From NCBI RefSeq assembly GCF_041734735.1, contig NC_134878.1, forward strand, positions 36,465,729-36,529,728: DNA of 64,000 nt, written 5' to 3'. The DNA is from Babylonia areolata (taxonomy: Eukaryota > Mollusca > Gastropoda > Neogastropoda > Buccinidae). How positions within the stretch are numbered: the stretch's first letter is position 1; each line of letters begins with the position of its first letter. The notes below the pieces were generated by a model. The model was not told the origin of the DNA. It worked only from the letters and a program-made list of their open reading frames with translations, and made no database searches. Below, in pieces: positions 22,084-35,109 of the stretch. Both the position numbers and the translations under genes were made by a program.

Positions 22084-24822
22084 TTATTGAGAGGGCTCAA
22101 AACTTGTCATCCCGTTCTTGTTTAGTTGTTGAATTGTTAGTGAATGACAGAGAGGGCCCAGAAGCGGTGCAGCAACGGCTGGGAGCGCGCGGAGTTTGAC
22201 CGTTGTAGTTACGTAACCCTTGCCGGACCCATCACGACAGAGATGTGTGTGGGCAGTATTTGAAATTGTGTATGGGGCCGAAACTGCCAAGTGTTAAAAC
22301 CACTGTGGCTAGTATGTGAAAGACAGCCTACAAGCGTCAAAGCAAAGATAAGTGATTTTTCTGTGAAGTCAAGTTGATTAAGAATTTGTTATTGCGTAAT
22401 TGTTTAATGTTGGAATTATTAGTAAATTATTGAGAGGGCTCAAAACTTGTCATCCCGTTCTTGTTTAGTTGTTGAATTGTTAGTGAATGACAGAGAGGGC
22501 CCAGAAGCGGTGCAGCACCGGCTGGGAGCGCGCGCAGTTTGACTGTTGTAGTTATGTAACCCTTGCCGGACCCATCACGACAGAGGTGCGTGTGGGCAGT
22601 ATTTGAAATTGTGTATGGGGCCGAAACTGCCAAGTGTTAAAACCACTGTGGCTAGTATGTGAAAGACAGCCTACTAGCGTCAAAGCAAAGTGATTTTTCT
22701 GTGAAGTGAAGTTGATTAATAATTTGTTATCGCGTTATTGTTTAATGTTGGAATTATTAGTAAATTATTGAGAGGGCTCAAAACTTGTCATCCCGTTCTT
22801 GTTTAGTTGTTGAATTGTTAGTGAATGACAGAGAGGGCCCAGAAGCGGTGCAGCACCGGCTGGGAGCGTGCGCAGTTTGACCGTTGTAGTTACGTAACCC
22901 TTGCCGGACCCATCACGACAGAGGTGTGTGTGGGCAGTATTTGAAATTGTGTATGGGGCCGAAACTGCCCAGTGTTAAAACCACTGTGGCTAGTATGTGA
23001 AAGACAACCTACAAGCGTCAAAGCAAAGATAAGTGATTTTTCTGTGAAGTGAAGTTGATTAATAATTTGTTATCGCTTTATTGTTTAGTGTTGGAATTAT
23101 TAGTAAATTATTGAGAGGGCTCAAAACTTGTCATCCCGTTCTTGTTTAGTTGTTGAATTGTTAGTGAATGACAGAGAGGGCCCAGAAGCGGTGCAGCACC
23201 GGCTGGGAGCGCGCGCAGTTTGACCGTTGTAGTTACGTAACCCTTGCCGGACCCATCACGACAGAGGTGTGTGTGGGCAGTATTTGAAATTGTGTATGGG
23301 GCCGAAACTGCCAAGTGTTAAAACCACTGTGGCTAGTATGTGAAAGACAGCCTACAAGCGTCAAAGCAGAGATAAGTGATTTTTCTGTGAAGTGAAGTTG
23401 ATTAACAATTTGTTATCGCGTTATTGTTTAATGTTGGAATTGTTAGTAAATTATTGAGAGGGCTCAAAACTTGTCATCCCGTTCTTGTTTAGTTGTTGAA
23501 TTGTTAGTGAATGACAGAGAGGGCCCAGAAGCGGTGCAGCAACGGCTGGGAGCGCGCGCAGTTTGACCGTTGTAGTTACGTAACCCTTGCCGGACCCATC
23601 ACGACAGAGATGTGTGTGGGCAGTATTTGAAATTGTGTATGGGGCCGAAACTGCCAAGTGTTAAAACCACTGTGGCTAGTATGTGAAAGACAGCCTACAA
23701 GCGTCAAAGCAAAGATAAGTGATTTTTCTGTGAAGTGAAGTTGATTAATAATTTGTTATCGCGTTATTGTTTAGTGTTGGAATTATTAGTAAATTATTGA
23801 GAGGGCTCAAAACTTGTCATCCCGTTCTTGTTTAGTTGTTGAATTGTTAGTGAATGACAGAGAGGGCCCAGAAGCGGTGCAGCACCGGCTGGGAGCGCGC
23901 GCAGTTTGACCGTTGTAGTTATGTAACCCTTGCCGGACCCATCACGACAGAGGTGTGTGTGGGCAGTATTTGAAATTGTGTATGAGGCCGAAACTGCCAA
24001 GTGTTAAAACCACTGTGGCTAGTATGTGAAAGACAGCCTACAAGCGTCAAAGCAAAGATAAGTGATTTTTCTGTGAAGTGAAGTTGATTAATAATTTGTT
24101 ATCGCGTTATTGTTTAATGTTGGAATTATTAGTAAATTATTGAGAGCGCTCAAAACTTGTCATCCCGTTCTTGTTTAGTTGTTGAATTGTTAGTGAATGA
24201 CAGAGAGGGCCCAGAAGCGGTGCAGCACTGGCTGGGAGCGCGCGCAGTTTGACCGTTGTAGTTACGTAACCCTTGCCGGACCCATCACGACAGAGGTGTG
24301 TGTGGGCAGTATTTGAAATTGTGTATGGGGCCGAAACTGCCAAGTGTTAAAACCACTGTGGCTAGTATGTGAAAGACAGCCTACAAGCGTCAAAGCAAAG
24401 ATAAGTGATTTTTCTGTGAAGTGAAGTTGATTAATAATTTGTTATCGCGTTATTGTTTAATGTTGGAATTATTAGTAAATTATTGAGAGGGCTTAAAACT
24501 TGTCATCCCGTTCTTGTTTAGTTGTTGAATTGTTAGTGAATGACAGAGAGGGCCCAGAAGCGGTGCATCACCGGCTGGGAGCGCGCGCAGTTTGACCGTT
24601 GTAGTTATGTAACCCATGCCGGACCCATCACGACAGAGGTGTGTGTGGACAGTATTTGAAATTGTGTCTTGGGCCGAAACTGCCAAGTGTTAAAACCACT
24701 GTGGCTAGTATGTGAAAGACAGCCTACAAGCGTCAAAGCAAAGATAAGTGATTTTTCTGTGAAGTGAAGTTGATTAAGAATTTGTTATCGCGTTATTGTT
24801 TAATGTTGGAATTATTAGTAAA

Positions 24823-26880
24823 TTATTGAGAGGGCTCAAAACTTGTCATCCCGTTCTTGTTTAGTTGTTGAATTGTTAGTGAATGACAGAGAGGGCCTAG
24901 AAGCGGTGCAGCACCGGCTGGGAGCGCACGCAGTTTGACCGTTGTAGTTATGTAACCCTTGCCGGACCCATCACGACAGAGGTGTGTGTGGGCAGTATTT
25001 GAAATTGTGTATGAGGCCGAAACTGCCAAGTGTTAAAACCACTGTGGCTAGTATGTGAAAGACAGCCTACAAGCGTCAAAGCAAAGATAAGTGATTTTTC
25101 TGTGAAGTGAAGTTGATTAATAATTTGTTATCGCGTTATTGTTTAATGTTGGAATTATTAGTAAATTATTGAGAGGGCTCAAAACTTGTCATCCCGTTCT
25201 TGTTTAGTTGTTGAATTGTTAGTGAATGACAGAGATGGCCCAGAAGCGGTGCAGCACCGGCTGGGAGCGCGCGCAGTTTGACCGTTGTAGTTACGTAACC
25301 CTTGCCGGACCCATCACGACAGAGGTGTGTGTGCGCAGCATTTGAAATTGTGTATGGGGCCGAAACTGCCAAGTGTTAAAACCACTGTGGCTAGTATGTG
25401 AAAGACAGCCTACAAGCGTCAAAGCAAAGATAAGTGATTTTTCTGTGGAGTGAAGTTGATTAATAATTTGTTATCGCGTTACTGTTTAATGTTGGAATTA
25501 TTAGTAAATTATTGAGAGGGCTCAAAACTTGTCATCCCGTTCTTGTTTAGTTGTTGAATTGTTAGTGAATGACAGAGAGGGCCCAGAAGCGGTGCAGCAC
25601 CGGCTGGGAGTGCGCGCAGTTTGACCGTTGTAGTTACGTAACCCTTGCCGGACCCATCACGACAGAGGTGTGTGTGCGCAGTATTTGAAATTGTGTATGG
25701 GGCCGAAACTGCCAAGTGTTAAAACCACTGTGGCTAGTATGTGAAAGACAGCCTACAAGCGTCAAAGCAAAGATAAGTGATTTTTCTGTGAAGTCAAGTT
25801 GATTAAGAATTTGTTATCGCGTTATTGTTTAATGTTGGAATTATTAGTAAATTATTGAGAGGGCTCAAAACTTGTCATCCCGTTCTTGTTTAGTTGTTGA
25901 ATTGTTAGTGAATGACAGAGAGGGCCTAGAAGCGGTGCAGCACCGGCTGGGAGCGCGCGCAGTTTGACCGTTGTAGTTATGTAACCCTTGCCGGACCCAT
26001 CACGACAGAGGTGTGTGTGGGCAGTATTTGAAATTGTGTATGAGGCCGAAACTGCCAAGTGTTAAAACCACTGTGGCTAGTATGTGAAAGACAGCCTACA
26101 AGCGTCAAAGCAAAGATAAGTGATTTTTCTGTGAAGTGAAGTTGATTAATAATTTGTTATCGCGTTATTGTTTAATGTTGGAATTATTAGTAAATTATTG
26201 AGAGGGCTCAAAACTTGTCATCCCGTTCTTGTTTAGTTGTTGAATTGTTAGTGAATGACAGAGATGGCCCAGAAGCGGTGCAGCACCGGCTGGGAGCGCG
26301 CGCAGTTTGACCGTTGTAGTTACGTAACCCTTGCCGGACCCATCACGACAGAGGTGTGTGTGCGCAGCATTTGAAATTGTGTATGGGGCCGAAACTGCCA
26401 AGTGTTAAAACCACTGTGGCTAGTATGTGAAAGACAGCCTACAAGCGTCAAAGCAAAGATAAGTGATTTTTCTGTGAAGTGAAGTTGATTAATAATTTGT
26501 TATCGCGTTACTGTTTAATGTTGGAATTATTAGTAAATTATTGAGAGGGCTCAAAACTTGTCATCCCGTTCTTGTTTAGTTGTTGAATTGTTAGTGAATG
26601 ACAGAGAGGGCCCAGAAGCGGTGCAGCACCGGCTGGGAGTGCGCGCAGTTTGACCGTTGTAGTTACGTAACCCTTGCCGGACCCATCACGACAGAGGTGT
26701 GTGTGCGCAGTATTTGAAATTGTGTATGGGGCCGAAACTGCCAAGTGTTAAAACCACTGTGGCTAGTATGTGAAAGACAGCCTACAAGCGTCAAAGCAAA
26801 GATAAGTGATTTTTCTGTGAAGTCAAGTTGATTAAGAATTTGTTATCGCGTTATTGTTTAATGTTGGAATTATTAGTAAA
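24823..26880 (+). repeat. Satellite 3-mer higher-order repeat (1029 bp, A-B-C twice)
   Basis: Monomers follow the order A-B-C-A-B-C. Type A carries 'gggcctag' and 'gtatgaggcc' (24823, 25852, and again 26881, 28254, 29626, 30656). Type B carries 'gagatggccc' and 'cgcagcattt' (25166, 26195, again 28940). Type C carries 'gttactgttt', 'ggagtgcgcg' and 'cgcagtattt' (25509, 26538, again 29283). The period is exactly 3 x 343 = 1029 bp. After 26881 the order breaks up with D, E and F types. The chosen phase is arbitrary. Confidence 0.85.
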
Positions 26881-29800
26881 TTATTGAGAGGGCTCAAAAC
26901 TTGTCATCCCGTTCTTGTTTAGTTGTTGAATTGTTAGTGAATGACAGAGAGGGCCTAGAAGCGGTGCAGCACCGGCTGGGAGCGCGCGCAGTTTGACCGT
27001 TGTAGTTATGTAACCCTTGCCGGACCCATCACGACAGAGGTGTGTGTGGGCAGTATTTGAAATTGTGTATGAGGCCGAAACTGCCAAGTGTTAAAACCAC
27101 TGTGGCTAGTATGTGAAAGACAGCCTACAAGCGTCAAAGCAAAGATAAGTGATTTTTCTGTGAAGTGAAGTTGATTAATAATTTGTTATCGCGTTATTGT
27201 TTAATGTTGGAATTATTAGTAAATTATTGAGAGGGCTCAAAACTTGTCATCCCGTTCTTGTTTAGTTGTTGAATTGTTAGTGAATGACAGAGAGGGCCCA
27301 GAAGCGGTGCAGCACCGGCTGGGAGCGCGCGCAGTTTGACCGTTGTAGTTACGTAACCCTTGCCGGACCCATCACGACAGTGGTGTGTGTGGGCAGTATT
27401 TGAAATTGTGTATGGGGCCGAAACTGCCAAGTGTTAAAACCACTGTGGCTAGTATGTGAAAGACAGCCTACAAGCGTCAAAGCAAAGATAAGTGATTTTT
27501 CTGTGAAGTGAAGTTGTTTAATAATTTGTTATCGCGTTATTGTTTAATGTTGGAATTATTCGTAAATTATTGAGAGGGCTCAAAACTTGTCATCCCGTTC
27601 TTGTTTAGTTGTTGAATTGTTAGTGAATGATAGAGAGGGCCCAGAAGCGGTGCAGCACTGGCTGGGAGCGCGCGCAGTTTGACCGTTGTAGTTACGTAAC
27701 CCTTGCCGGACCCCTTCACGACAGAGGTGTGTGTGGGCAGTATTTGAAATTGTGTATGGGGCCGAAACTGCCAAGTGTTAAAACCACTGTGGCTAGTATG
27801 TGAAAGACAGCCTACAAGCGTCAAAGCAAAGATAAGTGATTTTTCTGTGAAGTGAAGTTGATTAATAATTTGTTATCGCGTTATTGTTTAATGTTGGAAT
27901 TATTAGTAAATTATTGAGAGGGCTCAAAACTTGTCATCCCGTTGTTGTTTAGTTGTTGATTTGTTAGTGAATGACAGAGATGGCCCAGAAGCGGTGCATC
28001 ACCGGCTGGGAGCGCGCGCAGTTTGACCGTTGTAGTTATGTAACCCATGCCGGACCCATCACGACAGAGGTGTGTGTGGACAGTATTTGAAATTGTGTCT
28101 GGGGCCGAAACTGCCAAGTGTTAAAACCACTGTGGCTAGTATGTGAAAGACAGCCTACAAGCGTCAAAGCAAAGATAAGTGATTTTTCTGTGAAGTGAAG
28201 TTGATTAAGAATTTGTTATCGCGTTATTGTTTAATGTTGGAATTATTAGTAAATTATTGAGAGGGCTCAAAACTTGTCATCCCGTTCTTGTTTAGTTGTT
28301 GAATTGTTAGTGAATGACAGAGAGGGCCTAGAAGCGGTGCAGCACCGGCTGGGAGCGCGCGCAGTTTGACCGTTGTAGTTATGTAACCCTTGCCGGACCC
28401 ATCACGACAGAGGTGTGTGTGGGCAGTATTTGAAATTGTGTATGAGGCCGAAACTGCCAAGTGTTAAAACCACTGTGGCTAGTATGTGAAAGACAGCCTA
28501 CAAGCGTCAAAGCAAAGATAAGTGATTTTTCTGTGAAGTGAAGTTGATTAATAATTTGTTATCGCGTTATTGTTTAATGTTGGAATTATTAGTAAATTAT
28601 TGAGAGGGCTCAAAACTTGTCATCCCGTTCTTGTTTAGTTGTTGAATTGTTAGTGAATGACAGAGAGGGCCCAGAAGCGGTGCAGCACCGGCTGGGAGCG
28701 CGCGCAGTTTGACCGTTGTAGTTACGTAACCCTTGCCGGACCCATCACGACAGTGGTGTGTGTGGGCAGTATTTGAAATTGTGTATGGGGCCGAAACTGC
28801 CAAGTGTTAAAACCACTGTGGCTAGTATGTGAAAGACAGCCTACAAGCGTCAAAGCAAAGATAAGTGATTTTTCTGTGAAGTGAAGTTGATTAATAATTT
28901 GTTATCGCGTTATTGTTTAATGTTGGAATTATTAGTAAATTATTGAGAGGGCTCAAAACTTGTCATCCCGTTCTTGTTTAGTTGTTGAATTGTTAGTGAA
29001 TGACAGAGATGGCCCAGAAGCGGTGCAGCACCGGCTGGGAGCGCGCGCAGTTTGACCGTTGTAGTTACGTAACCCTTGCCGGACCCATCACGACAGAGGT
29101 GTGTGTGCGCAGCATTTGAAATTGTGTATGGGGCCGAAACTGCCAAGTGTTAAAACCACTGTGGCTAGTATGTGAAAGACAGCCTACAAGCGTCAAAGCA
29201 AAGATAAGTGATTTTTCTGTGAAGTGAAGTTGATTAATAATTTGTTATCGCGTTACTGTTTAATGTTGGAATTATTAGTAAATTATTGAGAGGGCTCAAA
29301 ACTTGTCATCCCGTTCTTGTTTAGTTGTTGAATTGTTAGTGAATGACAGAGAGGGCCCAGAAGCAGTGCAGCACCGGCTGGGAGTGCGCGCAGTTTGACC
29401 GTTGTAGTTACGTAACCCTTGCCGGACCCATCACGACAGAGGTGTGTGTGCGCAGTATTTGAAATTGTGTATGGGGCCGAAACTGCCAAGTGTTAAAACC
29501 ACTGTGGCTAGTATGTGAAAGACAGCCTACAAGCGTCAAAGCAAAGATAAGTGATTTTTCTGTGAAGTCAAGTTGATTAAGAATTTGTTATCGCGTTATT
29601 GTTTAATGTTGGAATTATTAGTAAATTATTGAGAGGGCTCAAAACTTGTCATCCCGTTCTTGTTTAGTTGTTGAATTGTTAGTGAATGACAGAGAGGGCC
29701 TAGAAGCGGTGCAGCACCGGCTGGGAGCGCGCGCAGTTTGACCGTTGTAGTTATGTAACCCTTGCCGGACCCATCACGACAGAGGTGTGTGTGGGCAGTA

Positions 29801-30998
29801 TTTGAAATTGTGTATGAGGCCGAAACTGCCAAGTGTTAAAACCACTGTGGCTAGTATGTGAAAGACAGCCTACAAGCGTCAAAGCAAAGATAAGTGATTT
29901 TTCTGTGAAGTGAAGTTGATTAATAATTTGTTATCGCGTTATTGTTTAATGTTGGAATTATTCGTAAATTATTGAGAGGGCTCAAAACTTGTCATCCCGT
30001 TCTTGTTTAGTTGTTGAATTGTTAGTGAATGATAGAGAGGGCCCAGAAGCGGTGCAGCACCGGCTGGGAACGCGCGCAGTTTGACCGTTGTAGTTATGTA
30101 ACCCTTGCCGGATCCATCACGACAGAGGTGTGTGTGGGCAGTATTTGAAATTGTGTATGGGGCCGAAACTGCCAAGTGTTAAAACCACTGCGGCTAGCAT
30201 GTGAAAGACAGCCTACTAGCGTCAAAGCAAAGATAAGTGATTTTTCTGTGAAGTAAAGTTGATTAATAATTTGTTATCGCGTTATTGTTTAATGTTGGAA
30301 TTATTAGTAAATTATTGAGAGGGCTCAAAACTTGTCATCCCGTTCTTGTTTAGTTGTTGAATTGTTAGTGAATGACAGAGAGGGCCCAGACGCGGTGCAG
30401 CACCGGCTGGGAGCGCGCGCAGTTTGACCGTTGTAGTTACGTAACCCTTGCCGGACCCCTTCACGACAGAGGTGTGTGTGGGCAGTATTTGAAATTGTGT
30501 ATGGGGCCGAAACTGCCAAGTGTTAAAACCACTGTGGCTAGTATGTGAAAGACAGCCTACAAGCGTCAAAGCAAAGATAAGTGATTTTTCTGTGAAGTGA
30601 AGTTGATTAATAATTTGTTATCGCGTTATTGTTTAATGTTGGAATTATTAGTAAATTATTGAGAGGGCTCAAAACTTGTCATCCCGTTCTTGTTTAGTTG
30701 TTGAATTGTTAGTGAATGACAGAGAGGGCCTAGAAGCGGTGCAGCACCGGCTGGGAGCGCGCGCAGTTTGACCGTTGTAGTTATGTAACCCTTGCCGGAC
30801 CCATCACGACAGAGGTGTGTGTGGGCAGTATTTGAAATTGTGTATGAGGCCGAAACTGCCAAGTGTTAAAACCACTGTGGCTAGTATGTGAAAGACAGCC
30901 TACAAGCGTCAAAGCAAAGATAAGTGATTTTTCTGTGAAGTGAAGTTGATTAATAATTTGTTATCGCGTTATTGTTTAGTGTTGGAATTATTAGTAAA

Positions 30999-32022
30999 TT
31001 ATTGAGGGGGCTGAAAACTTGTCATCCCGTTCTTGTTTAGTTGTTGAATTGTTAGTGAATGACAGAGAGGGCCCAGAAGCGGTGCAGCACCGGCTGGGAG
31101 TGCGCGCAGTTTGACCGTTGTAGTTACGTAACCCTTGCCGGACCCATCACGACAGAGGTGTGTGTGGGCAGTATTTGAAATTGTGTATGGGGCCGAAACT
31201 GCCAAGTGTTAAAACCACTGTGGCTAGTATGTGAAAGACAGCCTACAAGCGTCAAAGCAAAGATAAGTGATTTTTCTGTGAAGTCAAGTTGATTAAGAAT
31301 TTGTTATCGCGTTATTGTTTAATGTTGGAATTATTAGTAAATTATTGACAGGGCTCAAAACTTGTCATCCCGTTCTTGTTTAGTTGTTGAATTGTTAGTG
31401 AATGACAGAGAGGGCCCAGAAGCGGTGCAGCACCGGCTGGGAGCGCGCGCAGTTTGACTGTTGTAGTTATGTAACCCTTGCCGGACCCATCACGACAGAG
31501 GTGTGTGTGGGCAGTATTTGAAATTGTGTATGGGGCCGAAACTGCCAAGTGTTAAAACCACTGTGGCTAGTATGTGAAAGACAGCCTACTAGCGTCAAAG
31601 CAAAGTGATTTTTCTGTGAAGTGAAGTTGATTAATAATTTGTTATCGCGTTATTGTTTAATGTTGGAATTATTAGTAAATTATTGAGAGGGCTCAAAACT
31701 TGTCATCCCGTTCTTGTTTAGTTGTTGAATTGTTAGTGAATGACAGAGAGGGCCCAGAAGCGGTGCAGCACCGGCTGGGAGCGCGCGCAGTTTGACCGTT
31801 GTAGTTACGTAACCCTTGCCGGACCCATCACAACAGAGGTGTGTGTGGGCAGTATTTGAAATTGTGTATGGGGCCGAAACTGCCAAGTGTTAAAACCACT
31901 GTGGCTAGTATGTGAAAGACAACCTACAAGCGTCAAAGCAAAGATAAGTGATTTTTCTGTGAAGTGAAGTTGATTAATAATTTGTTATCGCGTTATTGTT
32001 TAATGTTGGAATTATTAGTAAA
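30999..32022 (+). repeat. Satellite block G-H-I, copy 2 (partner at 20717)
   Basis: The same series of marked monomers as at 20717, including the 338-bp type H with 'caaagcaaagtgattt'. It is followed by types J (32023) and K (32366). K has the private 'ggacccaccacgac' word that is also present in the first monomer of the array near 18459-18472, which places the left edge of the array and this internal position in the same lineage. Confidence 0.75.
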
Positions 32023-35000
32023 TTATTGAGAGGGCTCAAAACTTGTCATCCCGTTCTTGTTTAGTTGTTGAATTGTTAGTGAATGACAGAGAGGGCCCAG
32101 AAGCGGTGCAGCAACGGCTGGGAGCGCGCGGAGTTTGACCGTTGTAGTTACGTAACCCTTGCCGGACCCATCACGACAGAGATGTGTGTGGGCAGTATTT
32201 GAAATTGTGTATGGGGCCGAAACTGCCAAGTGTTAAAACCACTGTGGCTAGTATGTGAAAGACAGCCTACAAGCGTCAAAGCAAAGATAAGTGATTTTTC
32301 TGTGAAGTGAAGTTGATTAATAATTTGTTATCGCGTTATTGTTTAATGTTGGAATTATTAGTAAATTATTGAGAGGGCTCAAAACTTGTCATCCCGTTCT
32401 TGTTTAGTTGTTGAATTGTTAGTGAATGACAGAGAGGGCCCAGAAGCGGTGCAGCAACGGCTGGGAGCGCGCGGAGTTTGACCGTTGTAGTTACGTAACC
32501 CTTGCCGGACCCACCACGACAGAGATGTGTGTGGGCAGTATTTGAAATTGTGTATGGGGCCGAAACTGCCAAGTGTTAAAACCACTGTGGCTAGTATGTG
32601 AAAGACAGCCTACAAGCGTCAAAGCAAAGATAAGTGATTTTTCTGTGAAGTGAAGTTGATTAATAATTTGTTATCGCGTTATTGTTTAATGTTGGAATTG
32701 TTAGTAAATTATTGAGAGGGCTCAAAACTTGTCATCCCGTTCTTGTTTAGTTGTTGAATTGTTAGTGAATGACAGAGAGGGCCCAGAAGCGGTGCAGCAA
32801 CGGCTGGGAGCGCGCACAGTTTGACCGTTGTAGTGACGTAACCCTTGCCGGACCCATCACGACAGAGATGTGTGTGGGCAGTATTTGAAATTGTGTATGG
32901 GGCCGAAACTGCCAAGTGTTAAAACCACTGTGGCTAGTATGTGAAAGACAGCCTACAAGCGTCAAAGCAAAGATAAGTGATTTTTCTGTGAAGTGAAGTT
33001 GATTAATAATTTGTTATCGCGTTATTGTTTAGTGTTGGAATTATTAGTAAATTATTGAGAGGGCTCAAAACTTGTCATCCCGTTCTTGTTTAGTTGTTGA
33101 ATTGTTAGTGAATGACAGAGAGGGCCCAGAAGCGGTGCAGCACCGGGTGGGAGCGCGCGCAGTTTGACCGTTGTAGTTATGTAACCCTTGCCGGACCCAT
33201 CACGACAGAGGTGTGTGTGGGCAGTATTTGAAATTGTGTATGGGGCCGAAACTGCCAAGTGTTAAAACCACTGTGGCTAGTATGTGAAAGACAGCCTGCC
33301 AGTGTCAAAGCAAAGATAAGTGATTTTTCTGTGAAGTGAAGTTGATTAATAATTTGTTATCGCGTTATTGTTTAATGTTGGAATTATTAGTAAATTATTG
33401 AGAGGGCTCAAAACTTGTCATCCCGTTCTTGTTTAGTTGTTGAATTGTTAGTGAATGACAGAGAGGGCCCAGAAGAGGTGCAGCACCGGCTGGGAGCGCG
33501 CGCAGTTTGACCGTTGTAGTTACGTAACCCTTGCCGGACCCATCACGACAGAGGTGTGTGTGGGCAGTATTTGAAATTGTGTATGGGGCCGAAACTGCCA
33601 AGTGTTAAAACCACTGTGGCTAGTATGTGAAAGACAGCCTACAAGCGTGAAAGCAAAGATAAGTGATTTTTCTGTGAAGTGAAGTTGATTCATAATTTGT
33701 TATCGCGTTATTGTTTAATGTTGGAATTATTAGTAAATTATTGAGAGGGCTCAAAACTTGTCATCCCGTTCTTGTTTAGTTGTTGAATTGTTAGTGAATG
33801 ACAGAGAGGGCCCAGAAGCGGTGCAGCACCGGGTGGGAGCGCGCGCAGTTTGACCGTTGTAGTTATGTAACCCTTGCCGGACCCATCACGACAGAGGTGT
33901 GTGTGGGCAGTATTTGAAATTGTGTATGGGGCCGAAACTGCCAAGTGTTAAAACCACTGTGGCTAGTATGTGAAAGACAGCCTACAAGCGTCAAAGCAAA
34001 GATAAGTGATTTTTCTGTGAAGTGAAGTTGATTAAGAATTTGTTATCGCGTTATTGTTTAATGTTGGAATTATTAGTAAATTATTGAGAGGGCTTAAAAC
34101 TTGTCATCCCGTTCTTGTTTAGTTGTTGAATTGTTAGTGAATGACAGAGAGGGCCCAGAAGCGGTGCAGCAACGGCTGGGAGCTCGCGCAGTTTGACCGT
34201 TGTAGTTACGTAACCCTTGCCGGACCCATCACGACAGAGATGTGTGTGGGCAGTATTTGAAATTGTGTATGGGGCCGAAACTGCCAAGTGTTAAAACCAC
34301 TGTGGCTAGTATGTGAAAGACAGCCTACAAGCGTCAAAGCAAAGATAAGTGATTTTTCTGTGAAGTGAAGTTGATTAATAATTTGTTATCGCGTTATTGT
34401 TTAATGTTGGAATTATTAGTAAATTATTGAGAGGGCTCAAAACTTGTCATCCCGTTCTTGTTTAGTTGTTGAATTCTTAGTGAATGACAGAGAGGGCCCA
34501 GAAGCGGTGCAGCACCGGCTGGGAGCGCGCGCAGTTTGACCGTTGTAGTTACGTAACCCTTGCCGGACCCACCACGACAGAGATGTGTGTGGGCAGTATT
34601 TGAAATTGTGTATGGGGCCGAAACTGCCAAGTGTTAAAACCACTGTGGCTAGTATGTGAAAGACAGCCTACAAGCGTCAAAGCAAAGATAAGTGATTTTT
34701 CTGTGAAGTGAAGTTGATTAATAATTTGTTATCGCGTTATTGTTTAATGTTGGAATTGTTAGTAAATTATTGAGAGGGCTCAAAACTTGTCATCCCGTTC
34801 TTGTTTAGTTGTTGAATTGTTAGTGAATGACAGAGAGGGCCCAGAAGCGGTGCAGCAACGGCTGGGAGCGCGCGCAGTTTGACCGTTGTAGTTACGTAAC
34901 CCTTGCCGGACCCATCACGACAGAGATGTGTGTGGGCAGTATTTGAAATTGTGTATGGGGCCGAAACTGCCAAGTGTTAAAACCACTGTGGCTAGTATGT

Positions 35001-35109
35001 GAAAGACAGCCTACAAGCGTCAAAGCAAAGATAAGTGATTTTTCTGTGAAGTGAAGTTGATTAATAATTTGTTATCGCGTTATTGTTTAGTGTTGAAATT
35101 ATTAGTAAA

